Below are positions 1-8,159 of a stretch of 39,100 nt of DNA, in pieces. The notes under the pieces are model-generated. The model made no database searches. It had not been told where the DNA came from and was given only the letters and a program-made list of their open reading frames with translations. The position numbers were made by a program, and so were the translations under genes. Origin of the DNA: a virus; IMG/VR virus record IMGVR_UViG_3300040801_004087, positions 1-39,100 of that record, one strand, 5' to 3'. Every line of letters begins with the position of its first letter. Within the stretch, counting starts at the first letter, position 1.

Positions 1-117
1 GCCGCTACGACATATTTGTCGGCGTCTATCCAAACGACCCCGCTACCCGCAGCGCTGCCGCCGCCGTCCACGACCGGCGCATCCGTATCGTCACGGGAGA
101 GCGGAGCGGCCCGACCA
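1..117 (+). pseudogene. NfrB-like glycosyltransferase, upstream fragment (split by prophage)
   Basis: Reading from base 3, the host sequence encodes YDIFVGVYPNDPATR followed later by ERSGPT, which resembles the glycosyltransferase region of NfrB (phage N4 adsorption protein B, a membrane glycosyltransferase of an exopolysaccharide system). The frame runs into prophage DNA at base 118. The continuation is found at 38984-39100, and the joined reading gives GPTTKAACLN without a frame break. The true gene start lies outside the window. The assignment to the NfrB-type family rests on recalled motifs (YDIFVG.YPND, GPT.KA.CLN, LHDAEDV) and was not searched. Confidence 0.8.
113..117. repeat. Target-site duplication, left copy (GACCA)
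   Basis: GACCA directly precedes the TG end of the prophage and recurs directly after its CA end at 38984-38988. A 5-bp duplication is the normal product of MuA-type transposition. Removing one copy and the prophage restores the host reading frame. Confidence 0.92.
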
Positions 118-137
118 TGTGGTGCGTCATTAATTGG
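118..137. repeat. Left terminal transposase-binding site (L1)
   Basis: The outermost 20 bp read, on the minus strand, CAATTAATGACGCACCACA. This matches the right terminus (TTTTTGACGCGCTACA at 38968-38983) and shares TTAATG(A/T)CG with sites at 312-324, 372-384 and 38952-38964. MuA-type transposases bind several such sites at each end. The site assignment is inferred from repetition at the ends. Confidence 0.75.
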
Positions 138-140
138 GTT

Positions 141-170
141 GGGCGGGATATGGCGGGATTTGGCGGGACG
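141..170. repeat. Three 10-bp tandem repeats, (T)GGCGGGAT type
   Basis: Three consecutive 10-mers read GGGCGGGATA, TGGCGGGATT and TGGCGGGACG. The period is about one helical turn, immediately inside the left terminal site. This would place identical contacts on one face of the helix, as expected for binding of an architectural or phage protein. The function is unknown. Confidence 0.6.
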
Positions 171-311
171 ATCCGGGATGAAATTGAGGATTTGCGGGGC
201 TTTGCGGCGGTCGCGGCCTGCGGGGCGGCCACCCTCGGAGTTTTTGTCGCGCGGCGCTGTTGAAGGCCTGCTGAAACCCGCAGGAAACCGCCATTCCGGG
301 ATCGCGAATGC

Positions 312-384
312 CGAGTTAATGTCGTGCGCATTATTCCCGGCCTAAACAACTGAGAATAGGCGATAAGTATGCGACATTAACTCG
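312..384. repeat. Inverted pair of inner left-end transposase-binding sites (L2/L3)
   Basis: CGAGTTAATGTCG at 312-324 is repeated exactly, in inverted orientation, at 372-384 (cgacattaactcg). The core TTAATGTCG also occurs at the right end (38955-38963). Two inverted sites plus the terminal one give a three-site left end like that of Mu. The non-coding stretch 118-403 appears to hold only these end sequences; no gene was recognised in it. Confidence 0.72.
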
Positions 385-403
385 ATTCTGGCCCTTCGCC
401 CCG

Positions 404-1193
404 TTATGCCGAAATAACCAGTTCGGTTCGCTTGACCGCTTTGGCGCCGCCGCCGACCGTGTAGGTTACGGGGACGATCTCCTGTTCGAATCTGTCGAAG
501 ATCGCGCGGGTCTCCGGCGTGGCGTTCAGGCTCATCAGAAAGCGGCCTTTCAGCCCGTCCAGCTGCTCCGCCATCCGTTCGAAGTCGGCGCGTTCGAACA
601 CGCTGTCACCATAGTCGTCCTCGCAGCCATAATAGGGCGGGTCGAGGTAGAAGAGGGTGCCAGGGCGGTCGTAGCGCCGTATGAAATCGGGCCATTGCAG
701 CCGCTCGATGACGACGCCAGCAAGGCGCTCGTGAAGCGCCTCCAGCATCGGGCCGAGCTTCGTGATGTCGAAGCGCCCAGGGCCGTTCGGATCGACGCCG
801 AATGTGCGTCCCGCGACCTTCCCGCCGAAGGCCGTTTTCTGAAGGTAGAGAAAGCGCGCCGCCCGTTCGAGATCGGTCAGGGTGGCCGGGTCGGTCCTGT
901 TGAGCCGCTCGAATCCTGCCCTCGTCGTGAGCTGGAAGCGGAGCATGTCGAGGAAGGCGACGTAGTGGCGCTGGAGGATACGAAAGAAGGTCGTGACGTC
1001 CTCGGACGACCTTCGGCCGGGCGCGCCTGCGGAGGAAGATGCCGCCCATGCCAACGAACGGCTCTGCGTAAAGCCTGTGCGGAATACGGGCGATGCGCGC
1101 GGTGAGATGCCGCGCGAGATTGCGCTTGCCGCCGATATAGCCGGCAACTGGTGAAACCGTGTTGATCGGACTCAGTTCGGGGATGGACTCCAT
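404..1193 (-). pseudogene. Broken Dam-type (D12 class) DNA adenine methyltransferase
   Basis: The N-terminal half starts at 1193 (MESIPEL...) and carries the AdoMet-binding motif FVGMGG. The C-terminal half lies in another frame, from about 1030 to 404, with the catalytic DPPYYG motif. The frames meet near 1030-1040 (ARPKVV against SEDVTTFF). There, both a frame change and a loss of several residues are evident: the segment that normally links motif I to FFRILQRHY, with an E-V-x-N-D element, is missing. This looks like a deletion of roughly 20-30 bp that inactivated the enzyme. An intact but different adenine methylase lies at 2868-3707. A programmed frameshift is unlikely because the linking segment is gone. 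Confidence 0.75.
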
Positions 1194-1534
1194 TCTGCGT
1201 TTGTTTCTATTCTGTTCCCGCCCGGTACCGGGTGGCGGGATGGACCTCTTGGGATCCGGGAGGCCGTGGCGGATGACACCCGCCGGTGAGCGGCGCTCCA
1301 ACGCCGCTTCCCCCGCCTTCAGAGAACGGGGATAAGAAAGTGTCGAAGGCAGACCATGCGCAGAAGACAAGGTGTGGGTTTGCTTCTCCGCGCGAAAGCG
1401 CTTATCTCCCGTCATGGCGCGTACGCGGAAATCTTGGTGAACCGTGGCGCTTCGCGGACTTACCATATGTGGTCTGCGATGTTGTCCTGAGAGGGAAAGC
1501 GAGTCCTCTCCGCGCCGCTGAATTGATGCTCTGT
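1194..1534. other. Intergenic region without a recognisable gene
   Basis: This 341-bp stretch separates the F-like gene from the dam remnant. No ORF in it looks protein-like in either strand. It holds a perfect 12-bp palindrome CCCGGTACCGGG (1221-1232) and a 7-bp stem (1289-1295 with 1302-1308). Neither is followed by a T-tract. Base composition is less GC-rich than in the core phage genes, suggesting remnant cargo DNA. Confidence 0.4.
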
Positions 1535-2875
1535 TCACGACGTGGGCCGTCCCGGCCAGCGATCGATCTTGACGGCAGAGGATGAGATCAAGCGTAGGGC
1601 TCGGCCTACATCTGTTGTGTGAGCACTGATTACGGCGCTCGGTTCGTCGTCCCACCGCCCAAGAACAATTCGGACCCACCGACCCTTCGAATGTGGTGCG
1701 AGCAAAACATGCCGGTTCGGGTGCTTCGGATCAGCACTTTGCAAGATGAGATGAGGCCCCCTGAATACCCGAGGAAAGCGGCGGTAGAAGTCCGCCTGCA
1801 GCGGTACGTCGGTCAGATCCTCATTGTCGTCCAGGCGGCTATAGAACTGCTTTGTCGCCATCCGACCACTCATCGTCACGGTGCGCGGCTGCCCAAGAGT
1901 TTCGGCATCGTCGGTACGCAGAATGCCAATGGGAAATGCAGCGCTATCCGCGTCGTTAAAGTGCGGTCTGTCCCGACGGCCCGTTCCTGCCGCCCCGCGT
2001 ATAATCTGCTGCGTCAGCATGAACTCGAAGTCGTCAGAGTCGACCATCTGCTCGAGCGTCCGCTGCGCGGCCTCGTCATTGCCGAGTGCCAGCGCTCGCT
2101 CGACGCTTTCCCGCGCCTTTCGTCCGACGCCGACCAGTGACGCTGCGCCGGGGTTGTAGTTCCAGCCTGGGCCGATGGTCTCGCGAACGTCTTCGGGGGC
2201 TTCAAGCACGGTCTGGCCGTCTCGGTTCAGGCGGAAGGTGGTGCCGATCGGCGGGTCGGGCGGGTCCGTCGAGACGGTCAGGCCGAAGGCCTCGAGCTGG
2301 CGTTCGGTCAGCTGTTGGACCGTGCAGCGGCAGCCCCAGTCGTTCGGCGGAAAGAGCCAGCGCCAGGCAGGATGGTCGACAGGTAGGACGATGTCGTGCC
2401 AGCGGGCATGCCGGTCGCGCGTCCGCGCGTCCATCACCGCCACATAACGTAGGTATGGTGCGAATTCCTTCCGCGCCTGGATGCGCTGCCACTGGCCTGC
2501 GGCCTGGCTGACGGCGAGGTTGGTGCGGTAGATGGTCTGCAGGCGGCGGCTGTTGACCACAATGGGCTCGCTCGTACCGGTCAGCGCCTCATTCTCGACG
2601 ACGCCCCACCAGCCCGCCTTTTCGAGCGTCGGGCGGATGGTATCCCGCCACTGCTCGAAGGTGCCGCCGTTCCGGATCACGTCGTCGAGGCTCTCCCTGA
2701 CGTCGTTCAGGAGGTCGAGCTGGGCAATCTTGGCGACGGTGAAGGCGCGCGCATGCTCCTCCTGCCACATTTCGCGCCAGTTGACCGTCTGGCGCAGCTC
2801 GCCGCGCCGGTCCCACGCATCGACGATCTCGCCGGGCTCCATGTAGATCGTCGCGCGGATGTCGGGTTCAGGCAT
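1535..2875 (-). CDS. Mu F-like head morphogenesis protein with C-terminal nuclease-like domain
   Basis: This 446-aa protein belongs to the Mu F / SPP1 gp7 minor head protein family, which works with the portal in procapsid assembly. The family region spans about residues 110-190, with AVMDARTRDRHARWH followed by PNDWGCRCTVQQL. The C-terminal 150 residues (FPIGILRTDDAETLG..., later HTTDVGRAL) resemble the phage barnase/EndoU/RelE-like nuclease modules often fused to such proteins; this part is less sure. The ATG at 2875 is preferred over a TTG at 2878, and the gene overlaps the dam stop by 8 nt. The 3' third looks less GC-rich than the 5' part, hinting that the nuclease module was acquired separately. 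The gene lies downstream of the portal but separated from it by three cargo genes. Confidence 0.85.
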   Translation of the reverse strand: MPEPDIRATIYMEPGEIVDAWDRRGELRQTVNWREMWQEEHARAFTVAKIAQLDLLNDVRESLDDVIRNGGTFEQWRDTIRPTLEKAGWWGVVENEALTGTSEPIVVNSRRLQTIYRTNLAVSQAAGQWQRIQARKEFAPYLRYVAVMDARTRDRHARWHDIVLPVDHPAWRWLFPPNDWGCRCTVQQLTERQLEAFGLTVSTDPPDPPIGTTFRLNRDGQTVLEAPEDVRETIGPGWNYNPGAASLVGVGRKARESVERALALGNDEAAQRTLEQMVDSDDFEFMLTQQIIRGAAGTGRRDRPHFNDADSAAFPIGILRTDDAETLGQPRTVTMSGRMATKQFYSRLDDNEDLTDVPLQADFYRRFPRVFRGPHLILQSADPKHPNRHVLLAPHSKGRWVRIVLGRWDDEPSAVISAHTTDVGRALRLISSSAVKIDRWPGRPTS

Positions 2876-3707
2876 CAAGCGCCTCTCGACAGGCGGGGTT
2901 CAACCAGATCGCTTCCGTCCGCGGCGCATTTCGGTGAGCTCTCGATGGCTTCACGTGTCGTGACCAGCCCTCGAGCGATTTGTCATAGAGCTCGCTCGGA
3001 TAGCCGGAAAGGACAATCATCGCGGAACTAGTGCGTGCCCTGTTCAGCAGCTCGCGGTGCTCGTCCTCTGTCATCTCGTGCTGGTAGGCGTGATATCGCT
3101 CGCCACGGCAGGTTTTCTTCGAACGCTGACAGGGCAGATAGGGAGGGTCGAGGTAGATCAATGCTTTCGACGTGTCGAAGGCTGACAGGAGCTCTATTGC
3201 TGGACGCTGTTCGATCGCGACGCCGCGAAGCCGCTCGACAATCGCAGTGATCGCGGCCGGAAGCCGCGCCCATTCGCCCGCCACGTCCGTACTGGAGCTC
3301 GAGCCATCGACGCGGAAGCCAGTCGGCCGATCGATCCGTGCGGCACCGGTCCCGTGGGACATGTGGGATCGGACGATCAGTCGCCGGGCGCGCTCTACCG
3401 GATCGTCAGTCTTCTCAAGTGCGAGTCGGCGTTCTTCCCGAGCGTAGGATGTAAGCCGCAGCTGCGCGATCAGCGCCCCCGCCTGATCGCTCCGGAGCAC
3501 CCTGAATAGATTGACGAGTTCGTTGTCGAGGTCGTTGTAGACCTCGTTGTACGACCGCTCTTTTCGCAAAAGGACGCTCGCCCCACCTCCGAACGGCTCA
3601 ACGTAGATTCGATGCTTCGGGAAAAATCCGCTGATCCATGGGGCCATTCGCCATTTTCCACCGAGCCAACGCAGGATCGGTCTGGTGGGGCCCGTCTCGC
3701 TAACCAT
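2868..3707 (-). CDS. DNA adenine methyltransferase (Dam/D12 class), intact
   Basis: This 279-aa protein is predicted to transfer methyl from AdoMet to adenine N6. The N terminus has RWLGGKWRMAPWI, the AdoMet motif EPFGGGASVLL (about residues 37-47), NDLDNELVNLFRVL (58-71) and the catalytic DPPY (187-190). Length is normal for the class. The ATG at 3707 follows GAGG at 8-nt spacing, and the gene begins one base after the Gp88-like stop. The site specificity cannot be read. In phages such orphan methylases usually protect DNA from host restriction or alter timing, and here the gene may take the role of Mu mom. The gene is clearly less GC-rich than the neighbouring portal and terminase genes, suggesting later acquisition. 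Confidence 0.9.
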   Translation of the reverse strand: MVSETGPTRPILRWLGGKWRMAPWISGFFPKHRIYVEPFGGGASVLLRKERSYNEVYNDLDNELVNLFRVLRSDQAGALIAQLRLTSYAREERRLALEKTDDPVERARRLIVRSHMSHGTGAARIDRPTGFRVDGSSSSTDVAGEWARLPAAITAIVERLRGVAIEQRPAIELLSAFDTSKALIYLDPPYLPCQRSKKTCRGERYHAYQHEMTEDEHRELLNRARTSSAMIVLSGYPSELYDKSLEGWSRHVKPSRAHRNAPRTEAIWLNPACREALDA

Positions 3708-3708
3708 A

Positions 3709-4506
3709 TCAATGCCTCAAGAAGGCGACGGTCTTGTCGCCAATCCAGCAATATCCGCAGGTCGAACAACAGTCGGTTCGTTCCGTCTGGGCCGGGCAGA
3801 CGACGTGATGAGGCTCCGCTTTCTCCTCACTCTCGACGACGATCGCACCGAAGGCTCCGGCATCATGGCCAGAGAATCGAATGCGACAGCGGTCAGGGAA
3901 GTCCAGATTGAGTTCGAGGATGGCTTCGCCGAGCGGCGTCTCGGGATCGTGCGCCGTATAGCCGAACAGCCGAAGCTGAGGATGCAGCGCAAGCGCCTGA
4001 TACCAGGTTTGAGCATAGGCTTCGCTGTAGAAGTCGCCGAGCACATGGATACGGATCACAAAACCGGCAGGGTGCTTCATCGCCAAGGCCGCGATTTCTA
4101 CCGGAATACGGGCTTCCAGCGCCGCGCCGTGGCGATTTCGGCGCGCAAGATGCATATTGTTGCCATAGCATTCGGTCCACTGCGCGCACCGGGCTGGACA
4201 GGTCGCCCGTTCTTCGAGCGTGAGCGTGTAGACCGGCATGTCCCGCCAGGGCCCCTTTGTGATCCGCTTCCCGACCTTGCGACTGTTATGGCCCGAGACG
4301 AAGAGCCTGTGGTTTCCGTCGGCCGGATGAACCGAACGCGGATATAAGGTCCGCCCTTCCAGCATAGCCGGGTGATCCGCCCTGAAGCGGCGTTTTCGCC
4401 CAGGCTTTGACTTCGGGATACGGAAATAGGGCCCAGGCGACGGGATCGATACGCCGAAACGAGGCATCAGGCAGATCCTTCCTGCAGTAGATCGGTTCTG
4501 GGTCAT
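3709..4506 (-). CDS. Gp88-like Cys-rich phage protein, possible metal/Fe-S cluster protein
   Basis: This 265-aa protein resembles the phage Gp88-like family, whose function is not established. A cysteine group CPARCAQWTEC (Cys103, 107, 113) is followed by IRIHVLGDFYSEAY (about 151-164) and FGYTAHDPET. A second cysteine cluster sits near the C terminus (Cys237, 246, 247, 250, 253). Such clusters suggest Fe-S or zinc binding. The first one is reminiscent of, but not identical to, a radical-SAM CxxxCxxC motif. The start at 4506 overlaps the ASCH stop (ATGA). The longer upstream reading to 4740 is only the antisense-free frame running through the ASCH gene and is rejected. Operon position with ASCH and Dam suggests a role in nucleic-acid modification, which is inference. 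Confidence 0.7.
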   Translation of the reverse strand: MTQNRSTAGRICLMPRFGVSIPSPGPYFRIPKSKPGRKRRFRADHPAMLEGRTLYPRSVHPADGNHRLFVSGHNSRKVGKRITKGPWRDMPVYTLTLEERATCPARCAQWTECYGNNMHLARRNRHGAALEARIPVEIAALAMKHPAGFVIRIHVLGDFYSEAYAQTWYQALALHPQLRLFGYTAHDPETPLGEAILELNLDFPDRCRIRFSGHDAGAFGAIVVESEEKAEPHHVVCPAQTERTDCCSTCGYCWIGDKTVAFLRH

Positions 4507-5042
4507 TGCGCGCCCTCGAGGGGCAGTGCTTCGCCTTGCGCTTCCGTCCAATTCCAGAGCCCCTGTCGACCTCGCGCCGGGACCGCCGGAAACCAGCGCT
4601 CGACGTCGAGCATGGGCCATCCGAAATTCGCATGCTCGTTTCGATCGCTGTCGTTCGGGAACTCGACACCGAAGCTGGCACCAATATCGCCGCCGAGTCG
4701 TGGTTCGCCGACAATCGCCGTGCCGACGCCGGCTCCCCAAGGCAGCAACCCAGCGCGGTACGTTCGACGGTCAAGCGTTTCGGGATCGACGTGGAGCGCA
4801 TCTTCGAGAACGGGCCTCGCGCGTTCCGGAATAAGGCACGTTCGTGCCGCTCTCTGGCCGCCAGCGTCGAGCGCGTTCAGAAGCAGTTTGGCCTCCCTCA
4901 CGTCCATCCTGCGCGATGAGGCGTGGATGACGATCTGCTGACCGACAAGGGATGCAGGAGGTTTCCACGACCGGAACTCGAATGGTTTTGCGCCAGCAAC
5001 GACGAGTGAGGCCCAAGGCTGCCAGAGCGTTAGCGCCTTCAC
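4503..5042 (-). CDS. ASCH domain protein
   Basis: This 179-aa protein starts LTLWQPWASLVVAGAKPFEF. It carries the ASCH signature G-x-K-x-x-E-x-R (Gly17, Lys19, Glu22, Arg24) and ends with a PARGRQGLWNW segment typical of phage and bacterial ASCH proteins. The fold is related to PUA and binds RNA or modified bases; the YqfB branch hydrolyses N4-acetylcytidine. The exact substrate here is unknown. It overlaps the portal stop by 4 nt (ATGA) and the Gp88-like start by 4 nt, so the three cargo genes ASCH, Gp88-like and dam are co-transcribed with late head genes. Confidence 0.85.
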   Translation of the reverse strand: MKALTLWQPWASLVVAGAKPFEFRSWKPPASLVGQQIVIHASSRRMDVREAKLLLNALDAGGQRAARTCLIPERARPVLEDALHVDPETLDRRTYRAGLLPWGAGVGTAIVGEPRLGGDIGASFGVEFPNDSDRNEHANFGWPMLDVERWFPAVPARGRQGLWNWTEAQGEALPLEGAQ

Positions 5043-6547
5043 TTTTCGCCCCCCTGCGATTCGGCGATGCGCGCGGCGAAGCCTGCGCGTGCCAAGGTTT
5101 CGGTCGTCTGGTCAGCTGACAGGTTCGGGGCGATCGTGCCGAGGAGGGCGCGGGCGGACTCCACATCTTCTACATCCTCAATCGCTGCGAGGAGCGGTGT
5201 CAGGATGTCGTCCGCAAAGGGCGTCGGCGCGCCGGGTTGGGTCAGGGCGGTGATGGCGTCTGCTCGATCATCCGCCGTCTCAGCGAACTCTGCGGGACTG
5301 GCAGGATCATCGGGCGCCGGAAGCAGGCCACCGGCCTCATTGACGACCTCGCCCTCGATCTCCTCCCACTCGTCGCCATAGGTCTCGCGGACGCTTTCGC
5401 GGCTGCGGCGATAGCCGAGCGCGTTCATCTTCGCGTCGAGGTCGGCGAGCTCGCTAAGGTCTTCGCCCTCTTCCTCCTGCCTGCGCGTGACGCGCGGGAT
5501 CTCGGCGCCGGGGAAGTTGATCTCGGTCAGCCATTTGGCGGGGCCCGCCATGAACCCCTCGGCGATCAGGTCGTCGTCGGCGTCGATGACGTCGTCGCGC
5601 GTGCCGGCATGCTCGGCCGCCGTGCCGGCCCACGCCTGGTTCTCGGTGGTGCCGGTCTGCGAGAGGAGAACCTTCGCGATGGCGAGGTCCATCTTGTCGA
5701 CCATCTTGTCATAGTCGGCACCGGCGCTGCGCGCGGCCTCGAGCAGCTCGACCGCCATTCCGTCCGGAATGACGATCCCGGTGTCGGTCGCGATGGCCTG
5801 AAGCGCTGCCAGGAGATTGGCGATATCGCCGTCGGGCGTGCCGGGCCGGTAGCGGCCAATCGCCGTCGGCGCGCCGTATTTGTCGAGGAAGGTGTTCCAG
5901 AATTTGAGACCGTTCCGTTTGAAGACGGTCGGCCAGTAAAGCCAGTGCGCGAGGCCGAGACCGTAAGGCAGGTCGTCAAGGCTGCCGCCCGCCTTCAGGA
6001 ACCAGAATTTGCGGTCTGGCAGCCGCTCGCCCTGCATGTTCTGCGGCGTCAGGAGGCGGAGCCGATCCTCGGCATCCTTGCGGAAGCGGCGGGCGTTCCG
6101 GACCTTGATGCCGGCGAACTGGATATAGCCGTCGATCTTTGCCCAGATGACCTCGCTGACGGCATAGCCATAATAGACGGCCATCTGCATCTTCGCCGAG
6201 ACGTTGTCCCAGCCCACGCGGCGAAGGTTCTCCTCGACGAGGGCCGCCGCCGCGATATCGATGTCGCGCTCGCCGCCCGCGGTGACGCGCCAGTCGCGGC
6301 TCGTGAGCGCCGTCGTGCGCTGCTGCCAGCAGCTCTTGACCTGGTCGTCGCGGAAGATGGTGTCGTAGACGCCCCAGTCCGCGCTCGATGCTAGCAGCGG
6401 ATCGGTTTCCTGCTGCAGCCCGCTGGTGAACGGGCGGAAGATGTCGCGGCCGTCCATCGTCGAGGCGACCTCGCCGCCGAGGCGGGCGGGCAGGCGGTTT
6501 GCTGCGGACGGGGTGATCGGATTTCCGCTCGCATCGAGTATGGGCAT
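5039..6547 (-). CDS. Portal protein, Mu gp29-like (DUF935)
   Basis: This 502-aa protein forms the dodecameric portal at the capsid vertex through which DNA is packaged. Recognisable DUF935 segments are VYDTIFRDDQVKSCWQQR near residue 60, YYGYAVSEVIWAK near 125-137, and FWNTFLDKYGAPTAIGRY near 218-235, followed by TENQAWAGTAAEH. The length matches the family. The acidic C-terminal tail is variable in the family. It follows the large terminase gene by one base and is followed by the ASCH gene in the minus-strand late operon. Confidence 0.93.
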   Translation of the reverse strand: MPILDASGNPITPSAANRLPARLGGEVASTMDGRDIFRPFTSGLQQETDPLLASSADWGVYDTIFRDDQVKSCWQQRTTALTSRDWRVTAGGERDIDIAAAALVEENLRRVGWDNVSAKMQMAVYYGYAVSEVIWAKIDGYIQFAGIKVRNARRFRKDAEDRLRLLTPQNMQGERLPDRKFWFLKAGGSLDDLPYGLGLAHWLYWPTVFKRNGLKFWNTFLDKYGAPTAIGRYRPGTPDGDIANLLAALQAIATDTGIVIPDGMAVELLEAARSAGADYDKMVDKMDLAIAKVLLSQTGTTENQAWAGTAAEHAGTRDDVIDADDDLIAEGFMAGPAKWLTEINFPGAEIPRVTRRQEEEGEDLSELADLDAKMNALGYRRSRESVRETYGDEWEEIEGEVVNEAGGLLPAPDDPASPAEFAETADDRADAITALTQPGAPTPFADDILTPLLAAIEDVEDVESARALLGTIAPNLSADQTTETLARAGFAARIAESQGGEK

Positions 6548-6548
6548 G

Positions 6549-8159
6549 TCAGAAGCCTCCGAAGCCGCCCAGAGCGGACCCGGCGCGGCGGACGGTGCCG
6601 AAGCCGGTCTGGGTCATGGTGTAGCCGTCGAGGCCCGACGAGGTGCGCTCAGTGCCGCGGTGAAGTTCGATTGGCGCGAGATCCTCGTCAGCGGCCATGC
6701 AGAGCATCATGGCGGCGATCGCGGTGTCGCCGTGGCGCTGCCCCTTCGCGCCGTCCGCCTTTGACTGCGAGCGGTCCGGCACCATCGGGACGCCGCGCAC
6801 GCGCTGCACCATGCGGAAGTCATCGAGGACATCGCGGTCGGCGGGGAGCGCGATCGTCCGCGCCTCGACGCGCTCCTTCAGGCGCGGGAAGCCCTCGAGA
6901 TAGGTGTTCTGCGAGGTCATCACCGCCTCGATCCGGTCCGCGCCGAAGCGGCGTCCCATATCCTCGGCAAGCTGCTGGCCGTTGCCGCGCGCATCCATCT
7001 TGCCCGCCATGAAGAGCGGCAGGCGCTCGACGATCGCGGCGAGGATCCAGAACTGCTCCCGGAAGGGCACGTTGCGGAGCTCGAGCGTCAGGGGCACGTC
7101 GAGAACGAGCGTCTGCGACATCTGACCGATCATGATGGCGGTGAGGTCGGAGGAGCGGGCGAAGTCCTGGCCGAAATAGCTGGGTCGGCGCGGCTGGAGG
7201 CCGTCGAGGACGGGCTCGACATTCTCTTCGAACCAGTCCGTCAGATAGCCGGACTGGCGGGGTTCGGACCATTCCAAGAACTCGGTCGGAAAACGCTCGC
7301 GAATGACGACGTTCGCCTGCGTCATCACAGCCTGCGTCGCGCCGCGATCGAGATAGGCGCCGGAGCCGCGGGCGGGGATGACGTAGAGCTCTTCGTCGGC
7401 GGCGTTGCCGTAGCGGGCGCGGAGGTCGGCCAGCCATTTGGCCTCGGCCTGCGGCGACCAAGACTGGCCGGTGCGGAGGCAGATGCGGCGGAAGAGCCCG
7501 TCATCGAGCGCCTCCTCAATGTCGACGCGAAGAACGGCGCCCTCACGCCTTCCCTCGCGGATGTCCTCGATGAGCCGGTTGAACGGGTTCTCACTGCCGT
7601 TATGGGTCGAAATGATGACGACACGGCCGCCCCACATGAGGAGCGCCAGCGCGGCCTTCAGAAGCTCGTCGAGCTCGTCATGGAAAGCCGCCTCGTCGAT
7701 GATGACTAGGCCCTGCTTGCCGCGGAGCGAGCGCGGCTTCGATGAGAGGGCGACGATCGAGAAGCCGGAGGGAGCATCGATGCGGAAGGCGTTGATGCCC
7801 TTCTCGGACCCGTCGTCGAAGAGAAATTCGTTCGCTTCGGCGACGATGTCGAAGGCCTTCAGGAATTCCGCGCAATAGTCGATGAACTCGCGCGTCATGT
7901 CGAGATTGTACGCGATATAGAAGACGTTCTGGCCGCCCTCGCCGCGGCGGCCCGCGGCGACCGTGACGGCATCCATCGCGAACGCCCAAGTGATGCCGGT
8001 CCGCCGCGACTTCTCGATGACGAGGAGCGGTTCGGCATGCGACTGGCGGATCGCCCGCTTCTGGTAGTCGAGGAGGACGTCAGGCGCTGAAGCGGCGTTG
8101 TCATGCTCGTCTACACCCATGCTTCCGGGCGCGCTCAAGGCGGTATCAGAGGAGCTCAT
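6549..8159 (-). CDS. Large terminase subunit, Mu gp28-like
   Basis: This 536-aa packaging motor has an N-terminal ATPase and a C-terminal nuclease. The Walker A-like motif KSRRTGIT is at about residues 50-57, the Walker B motif LVIIDEAAFHD at 151-161, and the coupling motif VVIISTHNG shortly after. The nuclease domain begins around GQDFARSSDLTAIM. The start at 8159 is preferred because AGGAA lies about 7 nt upstream; an ATG at 8174 would add five residues. The upstream gene overlaps by 14 nt. It acts with the gp27-like small subunit encoded at 9655-10188. Confidence 0.94.
   Translation of the reverse strand: MSSSDTALSAPGSMGVDEHDNAASAPDVLLDYQKRAIRQSHAEPLLVIEKSRRTGITWAFAMDAVTVAAGRRGEGGQNVFYIAYNLDMTREFIDYCAEFLKAFDIVAEANEFLFDDGSEKGINAFRIDAPSGFSIVALSSKPRSLRGKQGLVIIDEAAFHDELDELLKAALALLMWGGRVVIISTHNGSENPFNRLIEDIREGRREGAVLRVDIEEALDDGLFRRICLRTGQSWSPQAEAKWLADLRARYGNAADEELYVIPARGSGAYLDRGATQAVMTQANVVIRERFPTEFLEWSEPRQSGYLTDWFEENVEPVLDGLQPRRPSYFGQDFARSSDLTAIMIGQMSQTLVLDVPLTLELRNVPFREQFWILAAIVERLPLFMAGKMDARGNGQQLAEDMGRRFGADRIEAVMTSQNTYLEGFPRLKERVEARTIALPADRDVLDDFRMVQRVRGVPMVPDRSQSKADGAKGQRHGDTAIAAMMLCMAADEDLAPIELHRGTERTSSGLDGYTMTQTGFGTVRRAGSALGGFGGF

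Noticed and set aside
1289-1308. 7-bp stem-loop as a terminator
   Set aside because: No T-tract on either strand, and short GC stems are expected by chance in this DNA.
606-1679. 357-codon minus-strand frame around the dam remnant
   Set aside because: Only codons from 1193 to about 1035 resemble a methylase; the upstream part is non-coding and the downstream part is out of frame.
4507-4740. Longer N terminus for the Gp88-like protein
   Set aside because: It overlaps the whole 3' half of the ASCH gene, whereas ATG 4506 overlaps its stop as ATGA, the rule in this operon.
5237-6394. 385-codon plus-strand ORF opposite the portal gene
   Set aside because: It is the antisense of a clear portal protein; its composition (runs of V, D, G, R) is that of a GC-rich shadow frame and it has no motif.
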